Source: Terrisporobacter othiniensis (GTDB taxonomy: Bacteria; Bacillota; Clostridia; Peptostreptococcales; Peptostreptococcaceae). From it: 64,000 nt of DNA. This document shows, piece after piece, positions 19,379 to 27,481 of the stretch; within the stretch, counting starts at the first letter, position 1, and every line of letters starts with the position of its first letter. Where the stretch lies: NCBI RefSeq assembly GCF_000808015.1, contig NZ_JWHR01000099.1:1-64000 (forward strand). The letters run 5' to 3'. A program made the position numbers and the translations under genes. The notes beneath the pieces are model-generated. The model had not been told where the DNA came from, ran no database searches, and saw only the letters and a list, made by a program, of their open reading frames with translations.

Positions 19379-20152
19379 ATGGGAAAATCTATAGCAATTT
19401 TTAATCAAAAAGGTGGAGTAGGGAAAACAACAACAAATGTTAATCTAAGTGCTAGTATTGGACAATTAGGAAAAAAGGTATTAGTTCTAGATATGGATCC
19501 CCAAGGGAATACTACTAGTGGTTATGGGATTGATAAAAATACTGTAGAAAATACTATATATGAAGTTATAATAGATGGTTTAGATATAAGAGAAGCTATT
19601 ATTGAAACGGAGTTTGACAATATCCATATTGTTGCTGCTGCTAGCGAGTTAGCAGGGGCAGAAATAGAATTGGCAAATGAAGATGATAGAGAGTATAGAC
19701 TAAGGGATAGTATCAATAAAATCAAGGATTCATATGACTATATTTTTATAGATTGTCCGCCTTCATTAGGTATGCTTACTATTAACTCATTGACTGCTGT
19801 TGATAGTGTTTTAATACCGATACAATGTGAATATTATGCACTAGAGGGTGTGAGTCAGTTGATGTCAACTTATAAGCTTGTCAAAAAGAGATTAAATCCT
19901 AAGATTGAAATACAAGGAGTAGTTCTTAGTATGTTTGATGGAAGGGCAAATTTATCTATTCAGGTTGTTGAAGAAGTAAAAAAATACTTTAAAGGTAGCG
20001 TTTATACTACGTTAATTCCTAGAAATGTAAGACTTGCAGAGGCACCAAGTTATGGAAAACCAGTAATTTATTATGACTCAAAATGTAGGGGAACATTAGC
20101 ATATAAAGATTTAGCGGAAGAATTTATCGAATTAGAGGAGGATATAATATAG
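19379..20152 (+). CDS. parA: chromosome partitioning ATPase ParA (Soj)
   Basis: A 257-residue deviant Walker A ATPase. It has KGGVGKTTTNVNL at about residues 10-22, LDMDPQGNTTSG (A'/switch I) and IDCPPSLG (Walker B). It lacks the N-terminal HTH of plasmid ParA, as expected for chromosomal Soj. With ParB it moves and loads factors at the origin, and in Bacillus it also regulates DnaA. A GGGGGAACC ribosome site precedes the ATG. parB starts one base after its stop. Confidence 0.96.
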   Translation: MGKSIAIFNQKGGVGKTTTNVNLSASIGQLGKKVLVLDMDPQGNTTSGYGIDKNTVENTIYEVIIDGLDIREAIIETEFDNIHIVAAASELAGAEIELANEDDREYRLRDSINKIKDSYDYIFIDCPPSLGMLTINSLTAVDSVLIPIQCEYYALEGVSQLMSTYKLVKKRLNPKIEIQGVVLSMFDGRANLSIQVVEEVKKYFKGSVYTTLIPRNVRLAEAPSYGKPVIYYDSKCRGTLAYKDLAEEFIELEEDII

Positions 20153-20153
20153 T

Positions 20154-21023
20154 ATGGATAATACACCTAGAAGAAGTAAACGATTAGGAAAAGGCCTTAG
20201 TGCGCTAATACCTGATATAAATGAAGAAATTGATAAAAAAGATATTGTTCAAGTTAAATTGAGTAATATACGTCCTAACAAAAACCAACCAAGAAAAGAA
20301 TTTGATCAAGATAGGATAAAAGCTTTATCTAATTCAATAAAAAATGTTGGAGTATTGCAACCCATAGTTTTAAAACCTACAGATGATAATAACTATATGA
20401 TTATTGCAGGAGAAAGAAGATACAGAGCTTCTATTATGGCAGGCAAAGAAGAAATACCGGCAGTAATTAAAGATATACCAGTTAAAGATATAATGGAAAT
20501 TGCACTTATAGAAAATTTACAAAGAGAAGATTTAAATGCTATAGAAGAAGCTTTAGCTTATAAAAGTTTAATAGATAACTATAAGGTAACTCAAGAAGAG
20601 TTATCAGAAGCAGTCGGAAGAAGTAGACCTCATATTACAAATACTCTTAGATTATTAAATTTACAGAAAAAAGTAATTAAGATGATTGAAAGTGGAGAAA
20701 TAACTCCAGGCCATGGAAAGGCATTGCTTAGAATAGAAAACCATGATAAACAATTAGAAATAGCTAACAGAATAGTTAAAGAGGATTTATCTGTAAGAGT
20801 TGTGGAGGAAATAGCCAAAAAAAATCTTGGAAATAAAGAAGTTAAAAAAACTGAAAAAAAACAAAAAGATATTTATATAGTAGATGCAGAAGAAAAACTA
20901 TCTAATATATTTGGAACACAGGTAAATATATCAAATGGTAAGAATAAAGGTAAAATAGAAATAGTATACAATAATGAAGATGAATTAAATGAAATATTAT
21001 CAATGATAATGGATGAAGAGTAG
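20154..21023 (+). CDS. parB: chromosome partitioning protein ParB (Spo0J)
   Basis: A 289-residue CTP-dependent clamp. The N-terminus RRSKRLGKGLSALIPD contains the short ParA-stimulating peptide; ParB domain RPNKNQPRKEFD and GERRYRASIMAG (about 35-90); HTH TQEELSEAVGRSRPHITNTLRLL (about 145-170); C-terminal dimer domain. It binds parS sites and loads SMC. parS-like sites in this window are degenerate (15743, 33240). Full length, coupled to parA. Confidence 0.96.
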   Translation: MDNTPRRSKRLGKGLSALIPDINEEIDKKDIVQVKLSNIRPNKNQPRKEFDQDRIKALSNSIKNVGVLQPIVLKPTDDNNYMIIAGERRYRASIMAGKEEIPAVIKDIPVKDIMEIALIENLQREDLNAIEEALAYKSLIDNYKVTQEELSEAVGRSRPHITNTLRLLNLQKKVIKMIESGEITPGHGKALLRIENHDKQLEIANRIVKEDLSVRVVEEIAKKNLGNKEVKKTEKKQKDIYIVDAEEKLSNIFGTQVNISNGKNKGKIEIVYNNEDELNEILSMIMDEE

Positions 21024-21032
21024 TATATGTTG

Positions 21033-21067
21033 AGAAGGTATTAAGTATGTTTCTACCTTCTTTTTTT
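21033..21067 (+). terminator. parB terminator
   Basis: AGAAGGTA (21033-21040) pairs with TACCTTCT (21054-21061), followed by TTTTTT. It lies about 10 bases after the parB stop. The remaining gap to 21326 is AT-rich with no gene or clear signal. Confidence 0.75.
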
Positions 21068-21326
21068 ATATTAATTATAAGTGAGCCTAAGTAAAAGTGA
21101 ATTTGATGTTAAATCATAAAATAAAATATTATTTGAAAAGTTATAAAAAAATACAAAATATGGTTAATTTTGATATATAAGGCATATTTTTATAATATTA
21201 AATATTTATAAGCAAAAATGATAATTAGAAAAAAAAGTAAATTTTAATGATGTTTTTAATATTAATATAAGTTATAATTATATTATAAATTAAGAACAAC
21301 TTAAAAAAAGGGGGTGCAAATAATAA

Positions 21327-22619
21327 ATGAATATACTAAGTTTAGGGGAAAAAATAAAAAAGCTTAGAAAAGAACAGAATATGACATTAAAAGAACTAGC
21401 AGGAGATAGAATTACAGCTGCTCAAATAAGTCATATTGAGAGAGATAAATCACATACTAGTTATGAGTTATTAGAGTATTTAGCAGATAAGCTTGGAGTA
21501 AGCGTGGATTATCTATTAGAGACAAAGGAAATGCAATCTAAAAAAATAACAGATAACCTTATATTAAAAAGTGAAGTATATATTAAATGTGATGATTTAG
21601 AAAAGGCAGAAGAACAAATAAACGAAATTATAGATATATGTAAAAAATATAAACTAACTGAAAATTATGGGAAATGTAATAAGCTATTAGCTGAAATTAA
21701 TTGTAAAAGAGAAGATTATTCTTTTGCAGTATATTATTATGAAAAAGCATTATACTATTTTATAAAAAATGAAGATAAAGATGAGATATACAATAGCTAT
21801 GTTAACATAGGTAATATATATATGTTAGATGAATTCTATAAGGGAGCTTTAACTCATTTTATGTTTGCAAAAGAGGTACTAGACGAAAGTAACATAGAAG
21901 ATGCTGATATATATAAAGAGTTGTATAGTAAGATATCTGAATGTTATATGAAATTAAACCAACCGCAAAAAGCATTAGATTTTATGGAGAAAATAGATAG
22001 AATGGATAATGAAGATTGCATAAAAGAAGAGGTAGGTATTTTAGTATTAAAAGCTAAAAACTTATTAAGTGTTGGTAAATATGCAGAGTCTAAAGAATGT
22101 TTTAATAAAGCATTAGAAATAATAGAAAAAGAAGAAAATAAAAGTAGACTGGCTAAAGTATATCTTACTATGAGTGAAATTTATTCAGAGATGGGGGATA
22201 TGGATAAGTACTTAGAATATTCGCAAAAAGTATATGATCTTACAAAGAGGGATGAAAATCAATATATGATGGAAAGTTTATTTAATATGATAGAGTCTTA
22301 TGTGACAAGAGGTCAATATGATATGGCTCAGAAATATTGTAAATTAGCCTTAGTTTCATCTATTAAAAATAAAGATAAATACTATGAGTATAAATCATTA
22401 AAATTCTACGCTGATATGTATAAGAATAAAAATGAAGTAGAAAACTCAATTGATTACTTAAATAAATGTATAGAAATTGCAAATGGATTAAAAGATGAGA
22501 AAATATTAGCTGGTTTATACATAGAATTAGGCAAGTTGTATTCTAGTATATCAAAAGAAAAAGAGCTAGAATGTTACCAAAGAGGCGTTGTTATGTACAA
22601 GGAATTAAATATTATTTAA
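21327..22619 (+). CDS. HTH (Xre-type) plus TPR-repeat transcriptional regulator
   Basis: A 430-residue protein. An N-terminal Xre-type HTH (residues about 7-62: IKKLRKEQNMTLKELAGDRITAAQISHIERDK) is followed by roughly 350 residues of TPR-like helical repeats (for example AEEQINEIIDICKKY, AVYYYEKALYYF, AKYCKLAL-type helices). The design resembles RRNPP-type peptide-responsive regulators, but I see no cognate small peptide gene beside it, and many clostridial proteins of this shape have no known ligand. It stands alone with GGGGTG upstream. Confidence 0.8.
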   Translation: MNILSLGEKIKKLRKEQNMTLKELAGDRITAAQISHIERDKSHTSYELLEYLADKLGVSVDYLLETKEMQSKKITDNLILKSEVYIKCDDLEKAEEQINEIIDICKKYKLTENYGKCNKLLAEINCKREDYSFAVYYYEKALYYFIKNEDKDEIYNSYVNIGNIYMLDEFYKGALTHFMFAKEVLDESNIEDADIYKELYSKISECYMKLNQPQKALDFMEKIDRMDNEDCIKEEVGILVLKAKNLLSVGKYAESKECFNKALEIIEKEENKSRLAKVYLTMSEIYSEMGDMDKYLEYSQKVYDLTKRDENQYMMESLFNMIESYVTRGQYDMAQKYCKLALVSSIKNKDKYYEYKSLKFYADMYKNKNEVENSIDYLNKCIEIANGLKDEKILAGLYIELGKLYSSISKEKELECYQRGVVMYKELNII

Positions 22620-23075
22620 AATATAATATTAAAAAAATGGGTATTTAAAGGCATTTTTTTGATAAATTAATGAAAATAGAAGAATAACAAATTTACTTTT
22701 GTATTCTCGATTGATATAATTATGGTAGGAAAGTAATTTCTTACTATGATTATATCTACATAGAATAAATAAAATATTTTTTATTTAAAGACTGAAGCAA
22801 TAAAGTTAAATAATTTTATTAAAAATATAGAATAAATATGTTATCAGTCTTAATTCATTTCAAGAGACTAAATAATTAAGACAAAGCAATTATTAAAGTT
22901 CATATTAATACTACTTATTAAAATATATATTATAAAAATCGGTATTATATCTATTAAATTTTCAATTGAAAATATAAGCAAAATAATGATATTTATTATG
23001 TTGGGGGACTTATTAGATATCGTTAAAAAGAACATAACAAAAGAAAAATCTAAATTGGTTAGGAGGTTGATTGTT
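22620..23075. other. long intergenic region with inverted repeats
   Basis: A 456-base AT-rich gap with no convincing gene. AAATG...CATTTTTTT just after the HTH-TPR gene may be a weak terminator. A 44-base hairpin at 22713-22756 has arms of 20 bases (GATATAAT.../...ATTATATC) with several G-T pairs. GTCTTAATT (near 22847) can pair with AATTAAGAC (near 22875), and ATTTTCAATTGAAAAT is a palindrome near 22959-22974. A frame open from 22986 into the next gene is likely non-coding, because the ribosome site points to a later start. Confidence 0.4.
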
Positions 23076-23261
23076 TTGCCAATGGATCTTAATTTAGGTG
23101 ACATAGTAGAACTAAAAAAACAACATGCATGTGGATGTAAACAATTTGAAATAGTTAGAGTAGGTATGGATATAAAGATCAAATGCACTAACTGTAAAAG
23201 ATTGATTATGTTAGATAGACAAACTTTAGAAAAAAGAATAAAGAAAATTGTAAGTAAATAG
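23076..23261 (+). CDS. DUF951 family protein
   Basis: A 61-residue protein, MPMDLNLGDIVELKKQHACGCKQFEIVRVG, with a later CTNCKRLIM. The cysteine pairs (CGC, CTNC) suggest a small metal-binding or nucleic-acid-binding fold (DUF951). I start at TTG 23076 because AGGAGG (23061-23066) lies 9 bases upstream and the family begins at this point. A longer open frame extends back to 22986 but has no good ribosome site. Function unknown. Confidence 0.82.
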   Translation: MPMDLNLGDIVELKKQHACGCKQFEIVRVGMDIKIKCTNCKRLIMLDRQTLEKRIKKIVSK

Positions 23262-23340
23262 AAAGGCTTTAGTTAAACAGTTGTTGTAACCTAATAAAAT
23301 TCATATAGATAATTAGGTAATATATAGGGGGTGCTTTAAC

Positions 23341-24561
23341 ATGGCAGTTAGATTTGCAGACAGAATGGGAAAAATTGAAGGGTCAGCTATACGTGAGTTA
23401 TTAAAACTTACAGCTAGACCAGAGGTAATATCTTTTGCAGGTGGAATGCCTGCTCCAGAATTATTCCCAGTTGAGGAAATGAAAAAAGTTTCAGTTGCAG
23501 TACTAGAAGAACAAGGGAGAGTAGCATTACAATATACATCAACTGAGGGTTATCTTCCATTAAGACAAAAAATTGCAGACAGAATGAACAAAACACTTAA
23601 AACAAATGTAGGTCCAGATGATATATTAATAACTAGTGGATCTCAACAAGGTCTTGATTTTTCAGGAAAGACATTTATAGACAAGGGTGACGTAATTTTA
23701 TGTGAAAGTCCATCTTATATGGGTGCATTAAATGCAATGAAAGCTTATGAGCCAGAATTTATTGAAATTAATACTGACAATGATGGTATGATAATGGAAG
23801 ACTTAGAAAAAGTTTTAGCTTCAAATGATAGAGTTAAAATGATTTATGTAATACCAGATTTCCAAAATCCATCAGGTAGAACATGGCCATTAGAGAGACG
23901 TCTTAAGTTCATGGAAATAATAAATAAATATGAAATACCTGTAATAGAAGATAATCCATATGGTGAATTAAGATTTGATGGAGAAAGTTTACCATCATTA
24001 AAATCATTAGATACTAAGGGGTTAGTAATTTATCTTGGGACTTTCTCAAAAATATTCTGTCCAGGATACAGACTAGGATGGACTTGTGCTGCTCCAGAGA
24101 TATTAGGTAAATTTAATATTTGTAAGCAAGGGGCTGACTTACAAGCATCTACAATAAGTCAGATGGAAGTAAGTAAATTTATGGATATTTATGACTTAGA
24201 TGAACATGTTGAAAAAATAAAAGCATGTTATGTTAAACGTAGAGATGTAATGTTAAAAACTATGAAAGAAGAATTCCCAGATTGTGTTGAGTTTACACAT
24301 CCACAAGGAGGATTATTCACTTGGGTTACATTCCCAGAGGGAATTAATGCTGGTGAAATGGCTAAAAAATGCTTAGAGAAAAATGTAGCATACGTTCCAG
24401 GTGAGTCATTCTATCCAAATGGTGGAGTATATAATACTTGTAGACTTAACTATTCAAATATGCCTGAAGAAAAAATAGTAGAAGGTATCAAGAGAATGGG
24501 AGAAGTATTAAGAGAAGAATTAGCTAAGAATGATGAAAAACAATTAGCTACTAATAAATAA
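23341..24561 (+). CDS. PLP-dependent aminotransferase (class I/II, LysN/2-aminoadipate type)
   Basis: A 406-residue fold-type I aminotransferase. It begins RFADRMGKIEGSAIRELLKL and contains VISFAGGMPAPELFP, PDFQNPSGRTW, EDNPYGELRF and the PLP lysine in LGTFSKIFCPGYRLGW. This pattern is that of the MocR-related/2-aminoadipate aminotransferase branch without the GntR DNA-binding part. Substrate cannot be deduced; branched-chain, aromatic or aminoadipate are possible. A GGGGGTG ribosome site precedes it. Single gene with hairpins downstream. Confidence 0.88.
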   Translation: MAVRFADRMGKIEGSAIRELLKLTARPEVISFAGGMPAPELFPVEEMKKVSVAVLEEQGRVALQYTSTEGYLPLRQKIADRMNKTLKTNVGPDDILITSGSQQGLDFSGKTFIDKGDVILCESPSYMGALNAMKAYEPEFIEINTDNDGMIMEDLEKVLASNDRVKMIYVIPDFQNPSGRTWPLERRLKFMEIINKYEIPVIEDNPYGELRFDGESLPSLKSLDTKGLVIYLGTFSKIFCPGYRLGWTCAAPEILGKFNICKQGADLQASTISQMEVSKFMDIYDLDEHVEKIKACYVKRRDVMLKTMKEEFPDCVEFTHPQGGLFTWVTFPEGINAGEMAKKCLEKNVAYVPGESFYPNGGVYNTCRLNYSNMPEEKIVEGIKRMGEVLREELAKNDEKQLATNK

Positions 24562-24615
24562 TAAAATAATTTATAATATATTGTAAATTAAATTTACAAT
24601 AAAGGTAAATATCAA

Positions 24616-24646
24616 AAAGCGGGCAAAGGTTTTCTTTGGCCGCTTT
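24616..24646 (+). terminator. hairpin after aminotransferase gene
   Basis: AAAGCGG-G-CAAAG pairs with CTTTG-G-CCGCTTT (12 pairs and one G-G mismatch) around GTTTT. There is no strong T-run. A second perfect hairpin ATGGATAGC-TATTAA-GCTATCCAT follows at 24656-24679. Together they probably end the transcript. Confidence 0.55.
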
Positions 24647-24848
24647 AAATTTAAAATGGATAGCTATTAAGCTATCCATTTGGGAGATTGGGATGAAATA
24701 TATTTAAGTTATGGGGGCTATATATACTTGTATTATTTATCATAATCAATAAAAATATACATAAATTGAATAATTTAAATGAAATTTTGAAATAAATATA
24801 AAAAACTTAATTATAAAAGTATACAAACTAAAAATAGGTATAAATAAT

Positions 24849-24877
24849 TTGACATAGTTTATTATAAGTGATAAAAT
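24849..24877 (+). promoter_or_regulatory. promoter of rpsF-ssb-rpsR
   Basis: TTGACA (24849-24854), a 17-base spacer and TAAAAT (24872-24877). It lies about 75 bases before the rpsF start, leaving room for a leader. Confidence 0.75.
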
Positions 24878-24899
24878 ACATAAGTATGAGAATTTATTC

Positions 24900-24939
24900 T
24901 CATTTCTCTGCTCTGAAAAGAGGAGCCGTTAAGTCCAAA
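24900..24939 (+). promoter_or_regulatory. possible S6:S18 autoregulatory leader of rpsF
   Basis: The rpsF leader has nested pairing GCTCT...AGAGGAGC followed at once by CCGTTAAG. A hairpin with an exposed CCG is the known feature of the S6-S18 binding leader, mimicking the 16S site. Exact secondary structure was not computed. Confidence 0.4.
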
Positions 24940-24953
24940 GGGAGGTGAAATTA

Positions 24954-25232
24954 ATGAAAAATTATGAATTAGTTTACGTTGTAAGACCAAACGCTGAAGA
25001 CGAAGTTAAAGAAGCTGTATTAAATAAAATACAAGAAGTAATCTCAGCTAATGGTGAAGTTGAAAAAGTTGACACTTGGGGAAACAAGAAATTAGCTTAT
25101 CCAATAGCTAAATTCACTGAAGGTTTCTATGTGTTAGTAAACTTCAAAGCTTCTGCTGATCTTCCAAAAGAATTAGACAGAAACTTAAAAATAAACGAAA
25201 ACGTAATAAGACATATGATAGTTTGTGCTTAA
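24954..25232 (+). CDS. rpsF: 30S ribosomal protein S6
   Basis: A 92-residue S6 beginning MKNYELVYVVRPNAEDE, with the family pattern WGNKKLAYPIAKFTEGFYVLVNF and ending in RHMIVC. It binds the central 30S domain as a dimer with S18. I start at 24954 because GGGAGG lies 8 bases upstream. An in-frame GTG at 24945 overlaps that ribosome site. First gene of rpsF-ssb-rpsR. Confidence 0.96.
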   Translation: MKNYELVYVVRPNAEDEVKEAVLNKIQEVISANGEVEKVDTWGNKKLAYPIAKFTEGFYVLVNFKASADLPKELDRNLKINENVIRHMIVCA

Positions 25233-25274
25233 TTAGCATATAACTAGTTTTATTATGAATAGGATGGTGCTTTT

Positions 25275-25727
25275 ATGAACCATGTAGTATTAGTTGGTAG
25301 ATTAACTAAAGATCCAGAATTAAGATATATACCTGGAAGTGGAACACCAGTTGCTAACTTTACTTTAGCTATCGATAGAGATTATGCTAAAAAAGATGGT
25401 ACTAAAGATACAGACTTTATACCAGTAGAAGTAATGGGAAAAGCTGCTGATTTCTGTGCTAATTATATCTCAAAAGGTAGATTAGTTGCAGTTCAAGGAA
25501 CTTTAAGAGTTGATAGATATCAAACACAATCTGGAGAAAATAGAACTTTTACTAAAGTAAGTGCTAAATCAGTACAAGCTTTAGAGAGCAATAAAAATAG
25601 ATCTGAAAATCCATACGGAGAAGGTCATCAAGGTTCGCAACCGACTTTCGAACCTAACTTCGAGGCGCCACAAGGATTAGATCCAAATGGTTTCCAAGCA
25701 ATAGATGATGACGAAATACCATTTTAG
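25275..25727 (+). CDS. ssb: single-stranded DNA-binding protein
   Basis: A 150-residue SSB. The OB-fold (residues 1-105) starts MNHVVLVGRLTKDPELRY and has FTLAIDR and AVQGTLRVDRYQT. A flexible linker rich in N, G and Q follows, and the acidic protein-interaction tip is DDDEIPF. It coats single-stranded DNA and recruits repair and replication partners. Between rpsF and rpsR, as in most Firmicutes. Confidence 0.97.
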   Translation: MNHVVLVGRLTKDPELRYIPGSGTPVANFTLAIDRDYAKKDGTKDTDFIPVEVMGKAADFCANYISKGRLVAVQGTLRVDRYQTQSGENRTFTKVSAKSVQALESNKNRSENPYGEGHQGSQPTFEPNFEAPQGLDPNGFQAIDDDEIPF

Positions 25728-25744
25728 AAAAGGAGGGGACTTGA

Positions 25745-25972
25745 ATGATAAACAAGAAAAGACGTAAAAAAAGAAAAGTTTGTCAATTCTGTGCTTCTAA
25801 AGATGCTAGAATAGATTACAAAAACACTCAAAGATTACAAAAATATGTAACTGAAAGAGGTAAAATATTACCAAGAAGAATATCAGGAACATGTGCTAAA
25901 CATCAAAGAGAATTAACAGTAGCAATAAAGAGAGCTAGAAACATAGCACTTTTACCATATACATTAGATTAA
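25745..25972 (+). CDS. rpsR: 30S ribosomal protein S18
   Basis: A 75-residue basic protein with [34 protein letters not shown], typical of S18, including the CxxC pair that marks the zinc-binding (C+) form. It lies 17 bases after ssb with AAAGGAGGGG upstream. A strong terminator follows. Confidence 0.96.
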   Translation: MINKKRRKKRKVCQFCASKDARIDYKNTQRLQKYVTERGKILPRRISGTCAKHQRELTVAIKRARNIALLPYTLD

Positions 25973-25979
25973 TAAAAAT

Positions 25980-26016
25980 GCCTTCCATTGATTTATCAAT
26001 GGTGGGCTTTTTTTTA
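25980..26016 (+). terminator. terminator of rpsF-ssb-rpsR
   Basis: GCCTTCCATTGA pairs with TCAATGGTGGGC (loop TTTA, one T-T mismatch, one wobble), followed by a run of eight T. Confidence 0.85.
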
Positions 26017-26193
26017 ATGCAAGGAGATTATATTGATCTCAAATATGTGTAAATCTAATTATTACTTGGAAAATTATAAATATGTATAATTTAATAATAT
26101 AATGAAAAAAGGAAGGTATAAGCCCTCCTTTTTTCATTGTATGTTATCTTGTAAATTATGATATAATGTTTATATATTGAGGAGGGGAAGATT

Positions 26194-26514
26194 GTGCGAA
26201 TAGAAAAGGGTTCTGATATTACAAAAAATGTAAAAATAATAGAATGGATAAAAAATGAAATACTAATAAGTGTAAGCAATTTGTTCAATCTATTATTCAA
26301 AGGAGTAAAACCTATTGACAATGGATTTCAAAATGCAATAGCTAATATAATTATGTTGTCATATCTTTTAGGTAAGAGATTAGGCATTAGTTTTGATGAA
26401 ATAGATTATAAGATAAAAGAAAAAGCAAAAGAAGGAATAAAAGAAGAACACAGCATAGAAACATGGTTTGGAGATTTGTCAGAATTAGAAAAACATATAG
26501 ACAATAGGGAGTGA
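26194..26514 (+). CDS. MazG-like family protein
   Basis: A 106-residue mostly helical protein: VKIIEWIKNEILISVSNLFNLLFKG, then DNGFQNAIANIIMLSYLLGKRLGISFDEID. It looks like the short clostridial MazG-like family and keeps an acidic C-terminal part (EEHSIETWFGDLSELEKH), but the full ExxE-ExxD metal pattern of active all-alpha NTP pyrophosphohydrolases is not evident. The start is GTG at 26194 after GAGGAGGGG. It lies 6 bases ahead of the DUF2232 gene and probably shares its transcript. Confidence 0.7.
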   Translation: MRIEKGSDITKNVKIIEWIKNEILISVSNLFNLLFKGVKPIDNGFQNAIANIIMLSYLLGKRLGISFDEIDYKIKEKAKEGIKEEHSIETWFGDLSELEKHIDNRE

Positions 26515-26520
26515 TATGGA

Positions 26521-27471
26521 TTGAATAAAGATTTAAGACTATCAAGGGTATTGCCGATAGTCATTTTAGCTATAATATTAATATTAGTAAGCTTAAATGT
26601 TCCTCAGTTAAGTTTATTATTATTTATAATACCGATACCCTTTGCATTAATCGGAACATTATCAAATATTAAAAATAACATAATTTCATTAATAATTGCA
26701 TTATTGGCTTTAATATTTTTTACTGAAACTACATACGCTGTTGATATATTTATAAACAGTATTGTTCCAGGAGCAATAATAGGTATTATAGCTAAAAGGG
26801 TTTTAAGTAAACAAGATAGCAATAAATATGAACCAATTTTTGCTGGTTCTATAGTATTTATAATTTCAATAGTTGTATATTATGTTATATCTAAATATGC
26901 TTTTAGGGTTGATATATTAGACGAACTAATACAGGTTTTCAACAAGAGTATAGAGGCGCAAAAAAGCTTACTACAATCTGCAACTAACTATGAGTTATTG
27001 GGTACAGAAGATATTATAGATACATTTAGAAATATAGTACCGTCTATATTATTTTTTAGGAGTATGATTTTATCAATAATTATATATTTGATTGAAATAT
27101 ATGCTCTTAAGAAAATGAAATATGGAGATTTAGGAGAAATAAAGTTTAGAAATTTTTATTTACCGGGAAATGCTATAGCTATTTCTTTTGTATTATATTT
27201 ATTGATGTTAGGACTATCTTATATGAAAACACCGCTATACACAGATGCAATATTTCTAAACCTACAAATAGTGTTTAACTTTATGTTTATAATACAAGGT
27301 ATATCTGTATCTATTTATTTTATAAAAAAATGGTTAAAAAATGGTGTAGGTAAAAAAGTTTTTATTGGTGCAATGTGTGTAGGTATATTTGGAATGACAG
27401 GAATTTCTTTCATAGGTATGATAGATAGTATATTAGATTTTAGAAATGTGAGATCCTACAAATCTATATAG
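26521..27471 (+). CDS. DUF2232 membrane protein (YybS-like)
   Basis: A 316-residue protein with about eight hydrophobic segments (for example IVILAIILILVSLNVPQL, IISLIIALLALIFF, YLLMLGLSYM) and no charged catalytic motif. In Bacillus the yybS gene sits directly before yybT (gdpP), rplI and dnaC, and the same order holds here. The start is TTG at 26521 with GGGAGTG upstream. DUF2232 proteins look S-component-like, but their substrate is unknown. Confidence 0.85.
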   Translation: MNKDLRLSRVLPIVILAIILILVSLNVPQLSLLLFIIPIPFALIGTLSNIKNNIISLIIALLALIFFTETTYAVDIFINSIVPGAIIGIIAKRVLSKQDSNKYEPIFAGSIVFIISIVVYYVISKYAFRVDILDELIQVFNKSIEAQKSLLQSATNYELLGTEDIIDTFRNIVPSILFFRSMILSIIIYLIEIYALKKMKYGDLGEIKFRNFYLPGNAIAISFVLYLLMLGLSYMKTPLYTDAIFLNLQIVFNFMFIIQGISVSIYFIKKWLKNGVGKKVFIGAMCVGIFGMTGISFIGMIDSILDFRNVRSYKSI

Positions 27472-27481
27472 GAGGATAGAA

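Noticed and set aside
22986..23075. N-terminal extension of the DUF951 frame (MIFIMLGDLLDIVKK...)
   Set aside because: The AGGAGG at 23061 supports a TTG start at 23076 matching the family N-terminus; the extension has no ribosome site of its own.
26091..26321. 76-residue minus-strand frame
   Set aside because: Overlaps the promoter and start of the MazG-like gene in antisense; phenylalanine/isoleucine-rich with no supporting signals.
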